In this document: positions 19,141 to 27,844 of the stretch, piece by piece
How positions within the stretch are numbered: position 1 is the stretch's first letter
Layout: every line of letters starts with the position of its first letter
Source: CAVWDU01 sp963840725
GTDB lineage: Bacteria > Pseudomonadota > Gammaproteobacteria > Pseudomonadales > Halieaceae
Length of the DNA stretch: 64,000 bases
Direction of reading: 5' to 3'
NCBI GenBank assembly: GCA_963840725.1
Contig: CAWIZY010000028.1
Location: forward strand, 248,001 to 312,000
Translations under genes and position numbers: made by a program
The notes under the pieces: model-generated
What the model was told of the DNA's origin: nothing
What the model saw: only the letters and a program-made list of their open reading frames with translations
Database searches by the model: none

Positions 19141-20211
19141 TTACCGTGGGCGGGTGAAATCAGGTACCGAGATAAGGCGATCACCCACAAAGGAGCCCAT
19201 GTAGACCCTGCCTGCCACCGGTACTGCTATGGTAGCCGCTCCCATAGGCGCTCCACCGTGCTCGAAGACAGACTCCATTGCCAGGGTTTCAGGGTCCACT
19301 GCAATGATCGCAAACGGTGCCGAGCAGGGCGATTCCTGACGGCTAAAACAAGCCGCTGTCTTCATGATGCCACCCGTGTGAGTGACCACCCAAAGTCTGC
19401 CATCGGAACCCCAGGCACTGTTGTCGGCGTGGGCGACGGGGGCGGTGGCAACAAGCTCGCCCGTGTCGACATCGATTTTCCACAGCTCCTTGTTGACATA
19501 CATATTGGCAAATACATGGCGCTCATCCGCCGACAACTCCAGACCATTGGGCTGCCTGGCGGCAGTCCCGGGCAGAATCCGGGCTCCGCCCTTCTGGCTC
19601 CATCGCCACAGCTCCCCGGTATCGAAACCGATGATGCTCTGCAGATTTTCCCAGAGGCCGCCGTGGTGGAACATGCGGCTGTATACCAGGTCACCCCCCG
19701 ATAAGCCGACCACATCGTTGATCACCGTATCGGGTGGCGCCAGCATACAGCCCCGCCAGGCCAGGCGGCTGTCTGCCCCCTGGCCAAGTACCTCAAACAT
19801 GTCGATACTCTCGCGACCACCGTGATTGACCACCAGATACCGCCAGCTGCCATCCGCCAACTGACCGAGATGGGTGCCGTGTGGACTGAATTCCTGCTCT
19901 GCCTGACAATCCGGGTCGCCCCAGGGCCCGCTATCCGAGTCCCCGTCGGCAGTCCGGCCCGCATACAACGGGGTCAGCTCTTCGGTGGTGGTGTCGAACA
20001 GCCCCAAACTGCCCCTTGCGTCGTGCATGCCGCCAAAGTGTGCCAGCAACAGGTGGCGGTCATCGGGTAGTGCAGCCATGTCCTCGGGCGTTTGCATGCT
20101 GCACACCGGCCTGATGTCGCCGACCGGTTCGCAGCCGACGATGTCAGACTCAGCGCCACCGCAGGCGGACAAAACGCTCATAATAATCACACTCAATCCA
20201 GTCTTTTTCAT
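19141..20211 (-). CDS. Exported beta-propeller lipoprotein (SMP-30/strictosidine synthase-like)
   Basis: A 356-residue lipoprotein: the leader MKKTGLSVIIMSVLSAC ends in a lipobox with Cys17. The rest looks like a six-bladed propeller of the gluconolactonase/paraoxonase group, with repeated blade endings such as RYLVVNHGGRESIDMFEV, RQPNGLELSADERHVFANMY and ELWKIDVDTGEL. The central His and Asn positions of calcium-dependent lactonases are plausible but cannot be assigned safely. Role unknown; hydrolysis of a lactone or ester in the periplasm would fit the fold. Convergent with the M48 protease, with only 37 bases between stops. Confidence 0.72.
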   Translation of the reverse strand: MKKTGLSVIIMSVLSACGGAESDIVGCEPVGDIRPVCSMQTPEDMAALPDDRHLLLAHFGGMHDARGSLGLFDTTTEELTPLYAGRTADGDSDSGPWGDPDCQAEQEFSPHGTHLGQLADGSWRYLVVNHGGRESIDMFEVLGQGADSRLAWRGCMLAPPDTVINDVVGLSGGDLVYSRMFHHGGLWENLQSIIGFDTGELWRWSQKGGARILPGTAARQPNGLELSADERHVFANMYVNKELWKIDVDTGELVATAPVAHADNSAWGSDGRLWVVTHTGGIMKTAACFSRQESPCSAPFAIIAVDPETLAMESVFEHGGAPMGAATIAVPVAGRVYMGSFVGDRLISVPDFTRPR

Positions 20212-20474
20212 GCTTTACCTTTACCACGGTCTTCGATGCGAACCAAAAGCATACCACGGCGGGACTGAAGCAACCGTTGACCCGCCGGCTCGGCGTGAGG
20301 GTTTCTCATACAGCAGTTAGCCTCCCTCACAGTGGCACCATGAAACCCTCGACAATGTCTGCCATACTCGTCCTGACACAACCCGGTAGCAAGGCCCTAA
20401 CGCGGCTTCAGCGCTGGCGCCGCCCTAGTCAGCCGACCCGGGCATCACATTTCACTTCAGAGGCCCTCTCGCTA

Positions 20475-21299
20475 ATGGTTGCATTTCTCCTGTTGGTATT
20501 GATTATCGCACTGGTGCTGCTGTTTCTGTATCTCACCGTATGGCGAGACAGACGCATTCGCAATCGGCCTCTCCCCCCCGAGTGGCTGGCAATCGTCAGT
20601 AAGGCACTGCCGATTTATTCTGCATTGAGTGAGGCGGAGCAACAGAGATTGAAGCAATTGATTCAGCTTTTTATGGCGAAAAAACAATTTTACGGCTGTG
20701 GCGGGCTGCAACTGACCGACGAGATCAAACTCACCATCGCTGCGGAGGCCTGCTTACTGGTGCTCAACCAGGGGGGGTCGATTTACCCATCGCTCTACTC
20801 AATCCTTGTCTACCCGAGTGCTTTTACGGCGCATCGCGCGCAGCACAGGGATGACGGTACCGTGGCCGACGAGCAGCATGACCTGCTGGGGGAGTCATGG
20901 AATAATGGCAAGGTCATACTCTCCTGGGATGATGTCAGCAAGGGCGTTGCGGATTTCTCCGACGGCCGCAATGTGGTCTTGCACGAATTCGCCCATCAAC
21001 TCGATTCTGCATCGGGCAGTGGCAATGGAGCACCTGAGCTCCGCGGCAACAGTTACAAGGTTTGGTCCAAGGTGTTTACTGAGAATTTCGAGGACTTGCG
21101 TTGGCGAGCTCTGCACCAACAGGAAACCGTTCTCGACAGCTACGGGGCCACCAACCCGGCGGAGTTTTTCGCGGTGGCCACCGAGGCGTTCTTCGAAAAG
21201 CCGACTCAGCTGGCGGAGCACCGGCCCGAGCTGTTTAAAGAACTCAGCCAGTATTACCGGCTCGACCCGCGCGGTTGGCAGTCTTCCGCATCAAGGTAG
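20475..21299 (+). CDS. mtfA: M90 family zinc peptidase (MtfA-like)
   Basis: A 274-residue protein with an N-terminal membrane helix (MVAFLLLVLIIALVLLFLYL) and an MtfA-type metallopeptidase domain. The zinc motif HEFAHQLD, the third ligand region NPAEFFAVATEAFFEKP, and GKVILSWDDV are typical. E. coli MtfA binds the repressor Mlc and has aminopeptidase activity, linking it to glucose uptake; whether that role holds here is unknown, since no Mlc or PTS gene is nearby. The ATG at 20475 is chosen because the longer frame from 20277 adds a sequence without family character. E. coli MtfA lacks the leading helix, but many marine homologues have it. Confidence 0.87.
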   Translation: MVAFLLLVLIIALVLLFLYLTVWRDRRIRNRPLPPEWLAIVSKALPIYSALSEAEQQRLKQLIQLFMAKKQFYGCGGLQLTDEIKLTIAAEACLLVLNQGGSIYPSLYSILVYPSAFTAHRAQHRDDGTVADEQHDLLGESWNNGKVILSWDDVSKGVADFSDGRNVVLHEFAHQLDSASGSGNGAPELRGNSYKVWSKVFTENFEDLRWRALHQQETVLDSYGATNPAEFFAVATEAFFEKPTQLAEHRPELFKELSQYYRLDPRGWQSSASR

Positions 21300-21415
21300 C
21301 ACGAAAAATTCCCAATCCCGCCCTCGGTATTTCGACCCCGGGTATTATTCATGTTGCCAGTGATCGTGCTTCCCGACATCATGAGGGCATCACACCGGAG
21401 GCTGGACACTGAATC

Positions 21416-22423
21416 TTGCTGAATGAACTGATCACGCGCTACACACCGCTGGCGACAACGATGTTCGCGTCTATGTTATTGCTGGCGCTGGCCCACTACC
21501 TGTTGCTGGTCAGGCCGGGCAAGCTCGGCAGCGAAGCGAAGCTGCCCCGCCAACTTTCGTTACTGTTGCTGACTGCGGTGGCGATTCTGGTCACGATTAT
21601 TGTTGCTCCGCTGCCCGAGTCTACGCGCAACCAGATCCTCGCACTACTCGGGGTTTTATTGTCGGGTGTTATCGCCCTATCAGCTGCGGCGTTTGTCACC
21701 AATTTCATGGCGGCGGTCATGCTGCGTGTTACTCGCCCGTTCAAAGTCGGTGATCTGATCAAAGTCGGTGATTTCTTTGGTAAAGTGTCGGCACGCGGTC
21801 TGTTTGATACAGAAATACAAACACAGAACCGGGAGCTGGTCGCCATACCCAACGCTACGTTTATCACCCAGGGAGTCACAGTGATGAGGTCCTCCGGAGT
21901 AATCGTGTCGGCAAGCGTTTCATTGGGTTATGACAACAGTTACGGTGAACTGGAACCCCTGCTCCTCAGAGCTGCCGAAAAGGCCGGCCTCTCTGCGCCC
22001 TATGTGCACATCACTAGTCTGGGGGACTTTGCCGTCAACTACCGCGTGGCCGGTCTGCTGGAGAACCTTGAACACATATTAACAAAGCGTTCGGAGCTCA
22101 ATCGAGAGTTGCTCTTCACACTGCATACAGCCGGTATCGAGATCGCATCACCCGCGATCACGCGCCACATCACCATGGATGCAGCGACCAGAATATTGCC
22201 TGAGTCGCTGACCCGGTCGACCTCGAGTCGCAGCGCCAGTGCAGAAGAGATCGTATTCGACAAAGCCCGAGAGACAGAATTACTGGAGCTGGCCAGGCAG
22301 CAACTGCTCGGCCAGATTGAAGAACTGAAAGCATCGAGCGGAACTGCTGAAGAGCAGGCCGCACTAGCCACGCAGCTCGCGGCCATACAAGAGCAGCTGA
22401 CCGCGGTCGCCGAGGAGTCCTGA
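21416..22423 (+). CDS. MscS-family mechanosensitive ion channel
   Basis: A small-conductance mechanosensitive channel of 335 residues that releases solutes on osmotic downshift. Helices lie at about 14-32, 42-60 and 73-100; the last is the pore helix leading into the MscS beta domain (VTRPFKVGDLIKVGDFFGKV, then NRELVAIPNATFI). The alpha-beta C-terminal region is followed by a charged coiled-coil tail (about 285-330, rich in Glu, Gln and Ala) that is longer than in E. coli MscS. The start is TTG at 21416; no better ATG lies before the first helix. It is 56 bases upstream of mgtE in the same direction and probably cotranscribed. Confidence 0.9.
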   Translation: MLNELITRYTPLATTMFASMLLLALAHYLLLVRPGKLGSEAKLPRQLSLLLLTAVAILVTIIVAPLPESTRNQILALLGVLLSGVIALSAAAFVTNFMAAVMLRVTRPFKVGDLIKVGDFFGKVSARGLFDTEIQTQNRELVAIPNATFITQGVTVMRSSGVIVSASVSLGYDNSYGELEPLLLRAAEKAGLSAPYVHITSLGDFAVNYRVAGLLENLEHILTKRSELNRELLFTLHTAGIEIASPAITRHITMDAATRILPESLTRSTSSRSASAEEIVFDKARETELLELARQQLLGQIEELKASSGTAEEQAALATQLAAIQEQLTAVAEES

Positions 22424-22479
22424 GCCGCACAGACACGCCGACGCCCCGCCGGGGCATCGACATCCTCAGGGGGAATCAT

Positions 22480-23859
22480 ATGGAAGACGCCGATCCATCA
22501 GGCCGAGATGCGCCTGAGGGCAATGTATCAAAAGCTCTGGAAGCCGCACTTGCCCGCGGCGACGGGGAGGGCATGGCAGCACTGCTTAGCGGACTCACCA
22601 ACAGTGAAGCGCTGCGCGAGGTTTTACTGTTCCCCAGGGACCGGCGCAACGAGCTGCTCGCGCTATTGCCGCCGGATGCCGCCTCCGGGCTGATCGAAGA
22701 AGCACCGGCGGAGTTGGCAGCGGACCTCATGGAGCCCCTGGATACCAACACGGCGGTGGAGATCTTTGACGAGCTGGCGTCGAATGTGCAGGCGGACGTC
22801 ATTGGCGAGCTGGACGTGCAGGACGCGGAGGCCATTCTGGCTGGCATCAGTGAAGTCGATGCCGCAGAGGTGCGTCGGCTCGCGGAGTATGCCCCGAATA
22901 CTGCAGGGGGGCTTATGGTGGCGGACGCATTTAACTTTACCGCCTCTCAAACTGTCGGTGCCGTCCTGCGCAGCCTGGCCGACGACGAAGAACTGGAACG
23001 CTACAACGGCCAGCACCCCTATATTATCGACGATGAACGACGTCCAGTTGGCGTCGTTTCGCTGCGCAATCTGCTGACGGCGCGGCGCAGCGCGGCGCTT
23101 AGCGAGATCATGATACCGCCCGTCACTGTTGCGGCGAATGCGGACCTGGATGAGTTGCAGGATCTGTTCAACGACAACAAGTTCCTGGGCTTGCCGGTGG
23201 TAGGCGAAGCCGGTGAACTGGTGGGCGCGGTATCGAGAATTGCAGTGGACGCGGCCGTTCTGGAGCGGGCGGAAACCGACAATCTGCGCCGACAGGGAAT
23301 CGTTGGTGACGAGCTGCGCACCATGCCCCTGGCAATACGCTCACGCCGCAGGCTCGCGTGGCTGTCTGCTAACATTGTTCTTAACATTATTGCCGCCAGC
23401 GTCATTTCTGCCTACGAGGAAACGCTGGCGGCAGTCATCGCTATTGCGGTGTTCCTGCCCATGGTCTCAGACATGAGTGGGTGTTCCGGTAACCAGGCCG
23501 TCGGTGTCACCATGCGCGAATTATCCCTGGGGCTGGTCAAGCCCAAGGACGCGTGGCGGGTCTGGCTAAAAGAGGTTTCCGTGGGCGTGATAAACGGCAT
23601 CGTTCTTGGCATTCTCATAGGCCTGGTCGCCTGGTTTTGGAAAGGCAATGGCTATCTCGGCCTGGTCATCGGGCTGGCCTTGGCAATCAATACCGTTATC
23701 GCAGTATCCATTGGTGGCGTGGTCCCTCTGCTACTCAAGCGCTTGGGTCAGGATCCTGCGGTTGCCAGCGGGCCGCTGTTAACGACCATCACTGACATGG
23801 CGGGGTTCTTCCTGGTGCTCAGTCTGGCTGCCCTTATGATGCCGCAGCTGCTGGCCTGA
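22480..23859 (+). CDS. mgtE: Magnesium transporter MgtE
   Basis: A 459-residue Mg2+ channel/transporter of the inner membrane. The cytosolic N domain (superhelical, LLPPDAASGLIEEAP, then EIFDELASNVQADVIGEL) is followed by two CBS domains (about 140-265) that sense Mg2+, and then five membrane helices with the pore signature MVSDMSGCSGNQAVGVTMRELSLG. The ribosome site CAGGGGG precedes the ATG. Length and domain order are normal. Coupled to the mechanosensitive channel, which together suggests an ion and osmotic homeostasis unit. Confidence 0.96.
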   Translation: MEDADPSGRDAPEGNVSKALEAALARGDGEGMAALLSGLTNSEALREVLLFPRDRRNELLALLPPDAASGLIEEAPAELAADLMEPLDTNTAVEIFDELASNVQADVIGELDVQDAEAILAGISEVDAAEVRRLAEYAPNTAGGLMVADAFNFTASQTVGAVLRSLADDEELERYNGQHPYIIDDERRPVGVVSLRNLLTARRSAALSEIMIPPVTVAANADLDELQDLFNDNKFLGLPVVGEAGELVGAVSRIAVDAAVLERAETDNLRRQGIVGDELRTMPLAIRSRRRLAWLSANIVLNIIAASVISAYEETLAAVIAIAVFLPMVSDMSGCSGNQAVGVTMRELSLGLVKPKDAWRVWLKEVSVGVINGIVLGILIGLVAWFWKGNGYLGLVIGLALAINTVIAVSIGGVVPLLLKRLGQDPAVASGPLLTTITDMAGFFLVLSLAALMMPQLLA

Positions 23860-23998
23860 CGCCTGGCGAGGGCGGGGCGGTGTCCGTCCGCCCATCTCAC
23901 CCGCTTATGCGACACCGTATGACTAGCCTGATATTATCCCCGGTCTAACCCGGCCAATGCTGCCAGCGGCCGAATTCACCCGGATCAGGAGCACAGTC

Positions 23999-24766
23999 AT
24001 GTCAGAAGAAGTCGTTATCGTCGAAACCGCAGAGGGTGTAATGACCATCACCTTGAACCGGCCGAAAGCGAAAAATGCCGTCAATAAAGCGTTGGCTGTC
24101 GCGGTGGCTGCCGCGGTTGACCAGCTGGAGGCAGACGACAGCCTGCGTGCCGCTATCCTCACCGGGGCGGAGGGAACCTTTTGCTCAGGGATGGACCTGA
24201 AGGCCTTCGTCAACGGTGAAACGCCCGTTGTTGAAGGCCGGGGGTTTGGCGGCCTTTGCGAGTACACAGCAGCCAAACCGATTATCGCGGCCGTGGAAGG
24301 CTATGCACTGGCGGGCGGATTTGAGCTGGCGATCAGCTGTGATCTAATCGTGGCGGCAGCGGACGCCCAATTCGGTATTCCAGAGGTCAAGCGGGGACTC
24401 GCAGCGGGCGCCGGTGGACTTGCCAGATTACCCAGGCAAATTTCACCGCGAATTGCCAAGGAGTTGGCCCTGACGGGTGATTTTATCAGCGCTGAACGAG
24501 CCTATGAACTGGGGCTAATCAACCGGGTGGTCGCCTCGGGTAAAGCGATAGAAGGGGCCAGAGCCCTGGCGCAAAAAATAGCCGCCAACGGGCCACTGGC
24601 CGTAACAGCCAGCAAGGCCGTGGTAGACCGGGCACTGGACTGGAGCAGTGCCGAAATGTTTACAGAGCAGATGAAAATTATTCGCCCGGTTTTCACCAGC
24701 GAAGATGCTATAGAGGGTGCCACGGCATTTGCCGAGAAGCGCCAGCCCAATTGGAAAGGCAAATGA
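23999..24766 (+). CDS. Crotonase/enoyl-CoA hydratase family protein
   Basis: A 255-residue crotonase-fold enzyme acting on acyl-CoA thioesters in the cytoplasm, probably hydration of an enoyl-CoA in beta-oxidation. The oxyanion-hole segments are GTFCSGMDLKAF and GYALAGGFELAISCDL. The second catalytic Glu expected in hydratases falls in FGIPEVKRGLAAGAGG (Glu of PEV), which also occurs in related hydratases. The ATG at 23999 has AGGAG upstream. It is 11 bases upstream of the thiolase gene, forming an operon. Confidence 0.92.
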   Translation: MSEEVVIVETAEGVMTITLNRPKAKNAVNKALAVAVAAAVDQLEADDSLRAAILTGAEGTFCSGMDLKAFVNGETPVVEGRGFGGLCEYTAAKPIIAAVEGYALAGGFELAISCDLIVAAADAQFGIPEVKRGLAAGAGGLARLPRQISPRIAKELALTGDFISAERAYELGLINRVVASGKAIEGARALAQKIAANGPLAVTASKAVVDRALDWSSAEMFTEQMKIIRPVFTSEDAIEGATAFAEKRQPNWKGK

Positions 24767-24777
24767 GGAGTGGACCA

Positions 24778-26013
24778 ATGAGCGAAGCCTGGATCATCGA
24801 TGCCTGTCGAACGCCGAGAGGCATCGGCAAAAAAGGCAAGGGAGCGCTGGCTCACCTGCACCCGCAGCATCTCGGCGCCACCGTGCTCAAGGCCATAGCC
24901 GAGCGCAACCAGTTGAACACTGCAGATGTCGACGACATTATTTTCGGCACCAGCTCCCAGCGTGGCCAGCAGGGAGGCGACCTGGCCCGCATGGCCGCCC
25001 TCGATGCAGGCTATGATCCAATCAGCTCCGGGGTAACACTGGACCGCTTCTGTGGATCGGGCATCACCGCGGTCAATCTCGCAGCGGCGATGATCATGTC
25101 AGGCATGGAGCACCTGGTCATCGGCGGGGGCTGTGAAATGATGTCGACCTTTGGTCAGGACCCGACCCAATCACCGTTTCTGGACAGTGATAACCTGCAT
25201 TTGAGAGAGCAGTACCCCCAACCGCATCAGGGGGTTTGCGCCGACGCCATCGCCACACTGGAGGGCATCGACCGCCAGTCCCTCGATGCCCTGGCACTGA
25301 GCTCGCAGCAACGCGCAGACACGGCAATCCGCAATGGGTACTTCACTCGTAGCCTGATTCCGGTGCACAACCTCGATGGCAGCCTGGCGCTGGCCGAGGA
25401 GGAATTTCCCAGACCCGGAACCACGCTGGCTTCTCTCGCCGGGCTGAAGCCGGCCTTCGAACCCATGATGGACTATCCGCTGGATGACGCCGGCACCACC
25501 TACGGTGGCGAGATCCGCCGCGCGTACCCTGACCTTGTCGTCACGCATGTACATCATGCGGGCAACTCATCAGGGGTGGTGGACGGTGCCGCAGCGGTGC
25601 TGCTGGCCTCCCCCGACTATGCCAAAGCGCACGGACTCAAACCGCGTGCGCGGATTGTCGCTATGGCGAACGTCGGCGACTCTCCTACTCTGATGCTCAA
25701 TGCGCCGGTACCGGCGGCCAGGAAGGTCCTGGAAAAGGCCGGCCTTGCACTGTCTGATATCGACCTGTTCGAAATCAATGAAGCCTTCGCCGTGGTCGCG
25801 GAGAAATTCATTCGCGATCTCGATCTCGATCGCGAGGTGGTCAACGTCAATGGCGGCTCCATGGCTCTGGGGCACCCCATCGGAGCTACCGGCTCAGTGC
25901 TGATTGGCACCATTCTGGACGAGTTGGAGCGTAGAGACGGGCAATTCGGTCTGGTCACCATGTGTGCAGCGGGTGGGATGGCACCGGCCATTGTCATTGA
26001 GCGTATGCCATGA
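24778..26013 (+). CDS. Acetyl-CoA acetyltransferase (thiolase)
   Basis: A 411-residue thiolase that cleaves 3-ketoacyl-CoA or condenses two acetyl-CoA. The acyl-accepting Cys is in LDRFCGSGITAVNLAA; the C-terminal His and Cys are in NGGSMALGHPIGATGS and VTMCAAGGM, and EINEAFAVVAEKF is also present. GAGGAG lies before the ATG. It overlaps the downstream DUF427 gene by ATGA and follows the crotonase gene; with the hydratase it covers two beta-oxidation steps, while the hydroxyacyl-CoA dehydrogenase step must come from elsewhere. Confidence 0.95.
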   Translation: MSEAWIIDACRTPRGIGKKGKGALAHLHPQHLGATVLKAIAERNQLNTADVDDIIFGTSSQRGQQGGDLARMAALDAGYDPISSGVTLDRFCGSGITAVNLAAAMIMSGMEHLVIGGGCEMMSTFGQDPTQSPFLDSDNLHLREQYPQPHQGVCADAIATLEGIDRQSLDALALSSQQRADTAIRNGYFTRSLIPVHNLDGSLALAEEEFPRPGTTLASLAGLKPAFEPMMDYPLDDAGTTYGGEIRRAYPDLVVTHVHHAGNSSGVVDGAAAVLLASPDYAKAHGLKPRARIVAMANVGDSPTLMLNAPVPAARKVLEKAGLALSDIDLFEINEAFAVVAEKFIRDLDLDREVVNVNGGSMALGHPIGATGSVLIGTILDELERRDGQFGLVTMCAAGGMAPAIVIERMP

Positions 26014-26288
26014 AGGCCATCTGGAATAATCGCGTCATCGCTGAATCAGAGGATACCGTCGTGGTAGACGGCAATCACTACTTCCCCGCATCAGCCATCG
26101 ACCGCTCCTGCTTTAAGGAGAGCGACCACACCTCAGTCTGCGGTTGGAAAGGCACCGCCCACTACTACACTCTGGAAGTGGATGGGCAATGCAACCCCGA
26201 CGCCGCCTGGTATTACCCGGCGCCAAAGCCCGCTGCGAGCGAGATCGCTGACAGAGTGGCATTCTGGAAGGGCGTCGAGGTCAGCTGA
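26010..26288 (+). CDS. DUF427 domain-containing protein
   Basis: A 92-residue protein whose whole length is a DUF427 domain: MKAIWNNRVIAES, DHTSVCGWKGTAHYYTLEVD and AWYYPAPKPAA are the conserved blocks. The fold is a small beta barrel of unknown function. Its start overlaps the thiolase stop by four bases, so translation should be coupled. This ties it to the crotonase-thiolase operon, although nothing in the domain indicates a fatty-acid function. Confidence 0.9.
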   Translation: MKAIWNNRVIAESEDTVVVDGNHYFPASAIDRSCFKESDHTSVCGWKGTAHYYTLEVDGQCNPDAAWYYPAPKPAASEIADRVAFWKGVEVS

Positions 26289-26293
26289 TCGGT

Positions 26294-27202
26294 TCAGACA
26301 ACGGACACGCCCAAGGCGCTGGTCAGTAAAGTGGTCAGCGCCTGCAAGCCCTTCCCTTTACGACTCAGCTTCCAGGCAATGAAACTCTGCTGCTCTTCCC
26401 CTCTCACCTGAGTCAGGGGCAAGGGCAGCAGTTCACCGCGCTCCAGCAGCGCAGCGATCCGATGGCGCGGCAGATGGCCAACGCCCAGGCCCGCGCAAAT
26501 CGCTGCCACCTTTTGATCCATGTTCTGCACATACAATACGGTGCCACTGTCACCAAGGCCCGCATTACGCACTATACCCGCGGTGGAGGTATCGTGAGTC
26601 ACAACCCGGCGTAACCCGGACAAGGCAGCGTCGAAGCGGGCAGTCTGCCCGGCCAGCGGATGCGCCGCAGCAATAACCAGCACCAGATCGGTACTGCCAA
26701 TCGGTACCGCCCTGTACCCCAGCTGACCGGGCACGGGACCGGGTGCGCCCACCAGGACGTCGACCCGCTCCTGCTCCAATGCCTCCCAACCACCGTTGAG
26801 AACACATTCCGCAACATCCAACTCGATGGTGGGATGGGCATCGGTGAAACCCCTCAGCATCCGAAACAGCGCCGGATAATCCTGCAGGGACTCGACAGCA
26901 ATTCTGAGTCTCGGCTCCCAGCCCGTGGCAACTTCCCGGGCACGATCAGTCAGCTGCGCGGCGGCAGTCAGAATACGACGGCCTTCCTCCAGCACCAGCC
27001 GACCTGCGGGCGTGAGTACCGACCGTCGGCCCTGGCGACGAAACAAAGCGACCCCGAGTTGCTCCTCCAGTTTTTGCACACCGTACGACACAGCCGAGGT
27101 GGCCCGGCCCAGCTCTTCCGCGGCGCTGGAAAAACTGCCGCGACGTTCGATAGCGTCAAGGATTTGCAATTGATCCGTCGCAATCGGTTTAAACCCGTGC
27201 AT
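26294..27202 (-). CDS. LysR-family transcriptional regulator (YhaJ-like)
   Basis: A 302-residue LTTR with an N-terminal winged helix-turn-helix (LQILDAIERRGSFSSAAEELGRATSAVSYGVQKLEEQLG) and a C-terminal effector-binding domain. The orientation is divergent from a DoxX gene and a glutathionyl-hydroquinone reductase gene, with the start only 120 bases from DoxX. The same three families lie together in E. coli as yhaJ, yqjF and yqjG, where YhaJ responds to aromatic compounds such as nitrotoluenes. By analogy it should activate the divergent pair in response to a quinone or aromatic. Confidence 0.92.
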   Translation of the reverse strand: MHGFKPIATDQLQILDAIERRGSFSSAAEELGRATSAVSYGVQKLEEQLGVALFRRQGRRSVLTPAGRLVLEEGRRILTAAAQLTDRAREVATGWEPRLRIAVESLQDYPALFRMLRGFTDAHPTIELDVAECVLNGGWEALEQERVDVLVGAPGPVPGQLGYRAVPIGSTDLVLVIAAAHPLAGQTARFDAALSGLRRVVTHDTSTAGIVRNAGLGDSGTVLYVQNMDQKVAAICAGLGVGHLPRHRIAALLERGELLPLPLTQVRGEEQQSFIAWKLSRKGKGLQALTTLLTSALGVSVV

Positions 27203-27218
27203 CGCTGCACCTCATTAT

Positions 27219-27237
27219 TGTTCTATATTTTTGAACA
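27219..27237. promoter_or_regulatory. Operator-like palindrome between LysR and DoxX genes
   Basis: TGTTC and GAACA flank a nine-base AT-rich centre (TATATTTTT), a symmetrical 19-bp site in an AT-rich stretch. It starts 17 bases upstream of the LysR start codon and about 85 bases before the DoxX start. LysR regulators commonly bind T-N11-A palindromes in such divergent regions, so this is the best candidate for the regulator's own site. Seen in sequence; binding is inferred. Confidence 0.45.
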
Positions 27238-27322
27238 TATTAAACGGATACCCGGGGTTTTTCCCGGTCATGAAAAGCCTAAAATAAAACTCGTAATCTC
27301 ATCAACAACCAGGAGCAGACTA

Positions 27323-27775
27323 ATGAAATTATCAATCAGGTCTATATTTAAAACACAAAACGGTATAGATGCAACGGCGTTGCGCTTAGGCGCGGGGCTT
27401 ATTTTTACGGTTCATGGCGCGCAAAAATTATTCGGCTGGTTCGATGGTAATGGCCTCGAGGCCACCGGCAGCTGGATGGCCTCCATCGGCCTTGAACCCG
27501 GCATCGCAATGGCCGCCCTGGCTGGCGGCGCCGAGTTTTTTGGCGGCCTGCTGCTTATTCTGGGACTGTTGGTGCGTCCAGCCGCCGCAATCCTGTCGGT
27601 CACCATGGTGGTGGCGATCCTCGCAGTCCACTGGCAAAACGGGCTTTTCCTGTCCAACAACGGCTATGAATTTGGACTTGCCTTGCTGGTCATCAGCGTG
27701 GCGCTGCTGTTTCGCGGTGCGGGTAGCTTCAGCGTTGACCGTGCGCTGACGGGCGGGAGGACTACAGCGGCCTGA
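27323..27775 (+). CDS. DoxX family membrane protein (YqjF-like)
   Basis: A 150-residue inner-membrane protein with four predicted helices, containing the DoxX pattern LRLGAGLIFTVHGAQKLFGW, GGAEFFGGLLLILGLLVRP and VTMVVAILAVHWQNG. The family is found with quinone- and thiol-redox enzymes, though its activity is poorly defined. AGGAG precedes the ATG at 27323; a much longer frame reaching back to 26660 is excluded because it overlaps the LysR gene. It is followed 69 bases later by the glutathionyl-hydroquinone reductase. Confidence 0.9.
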   Translation: MKLSIRSIFKTQNGIDATALRLGAGLIFTVHGAQKLFGWFDGNGLEATGSWMASIGLEPGIAMAALAGGAEFFGGLLLILGLLVRPAAAILSVTMVVAILAVHWQNGLFLSNNGYEFGLALLVISVALLFRGAGSFSVDRALTGGRTTAA

Positions 27776-27844
27776 ACCGCTGCAGAGCCATCAGCCGATG
27801 GCCCTCAACCAATACATTTCAGTTATCGAGAAGGGAGACACACC

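Noticed and set aside
26660..27322. Long N-terminal extension of the DoxX gene
   Set aside because: It would run antisense through the LysR gene and the operator; the ATG at 27323 has a ribosome site and fits the family.
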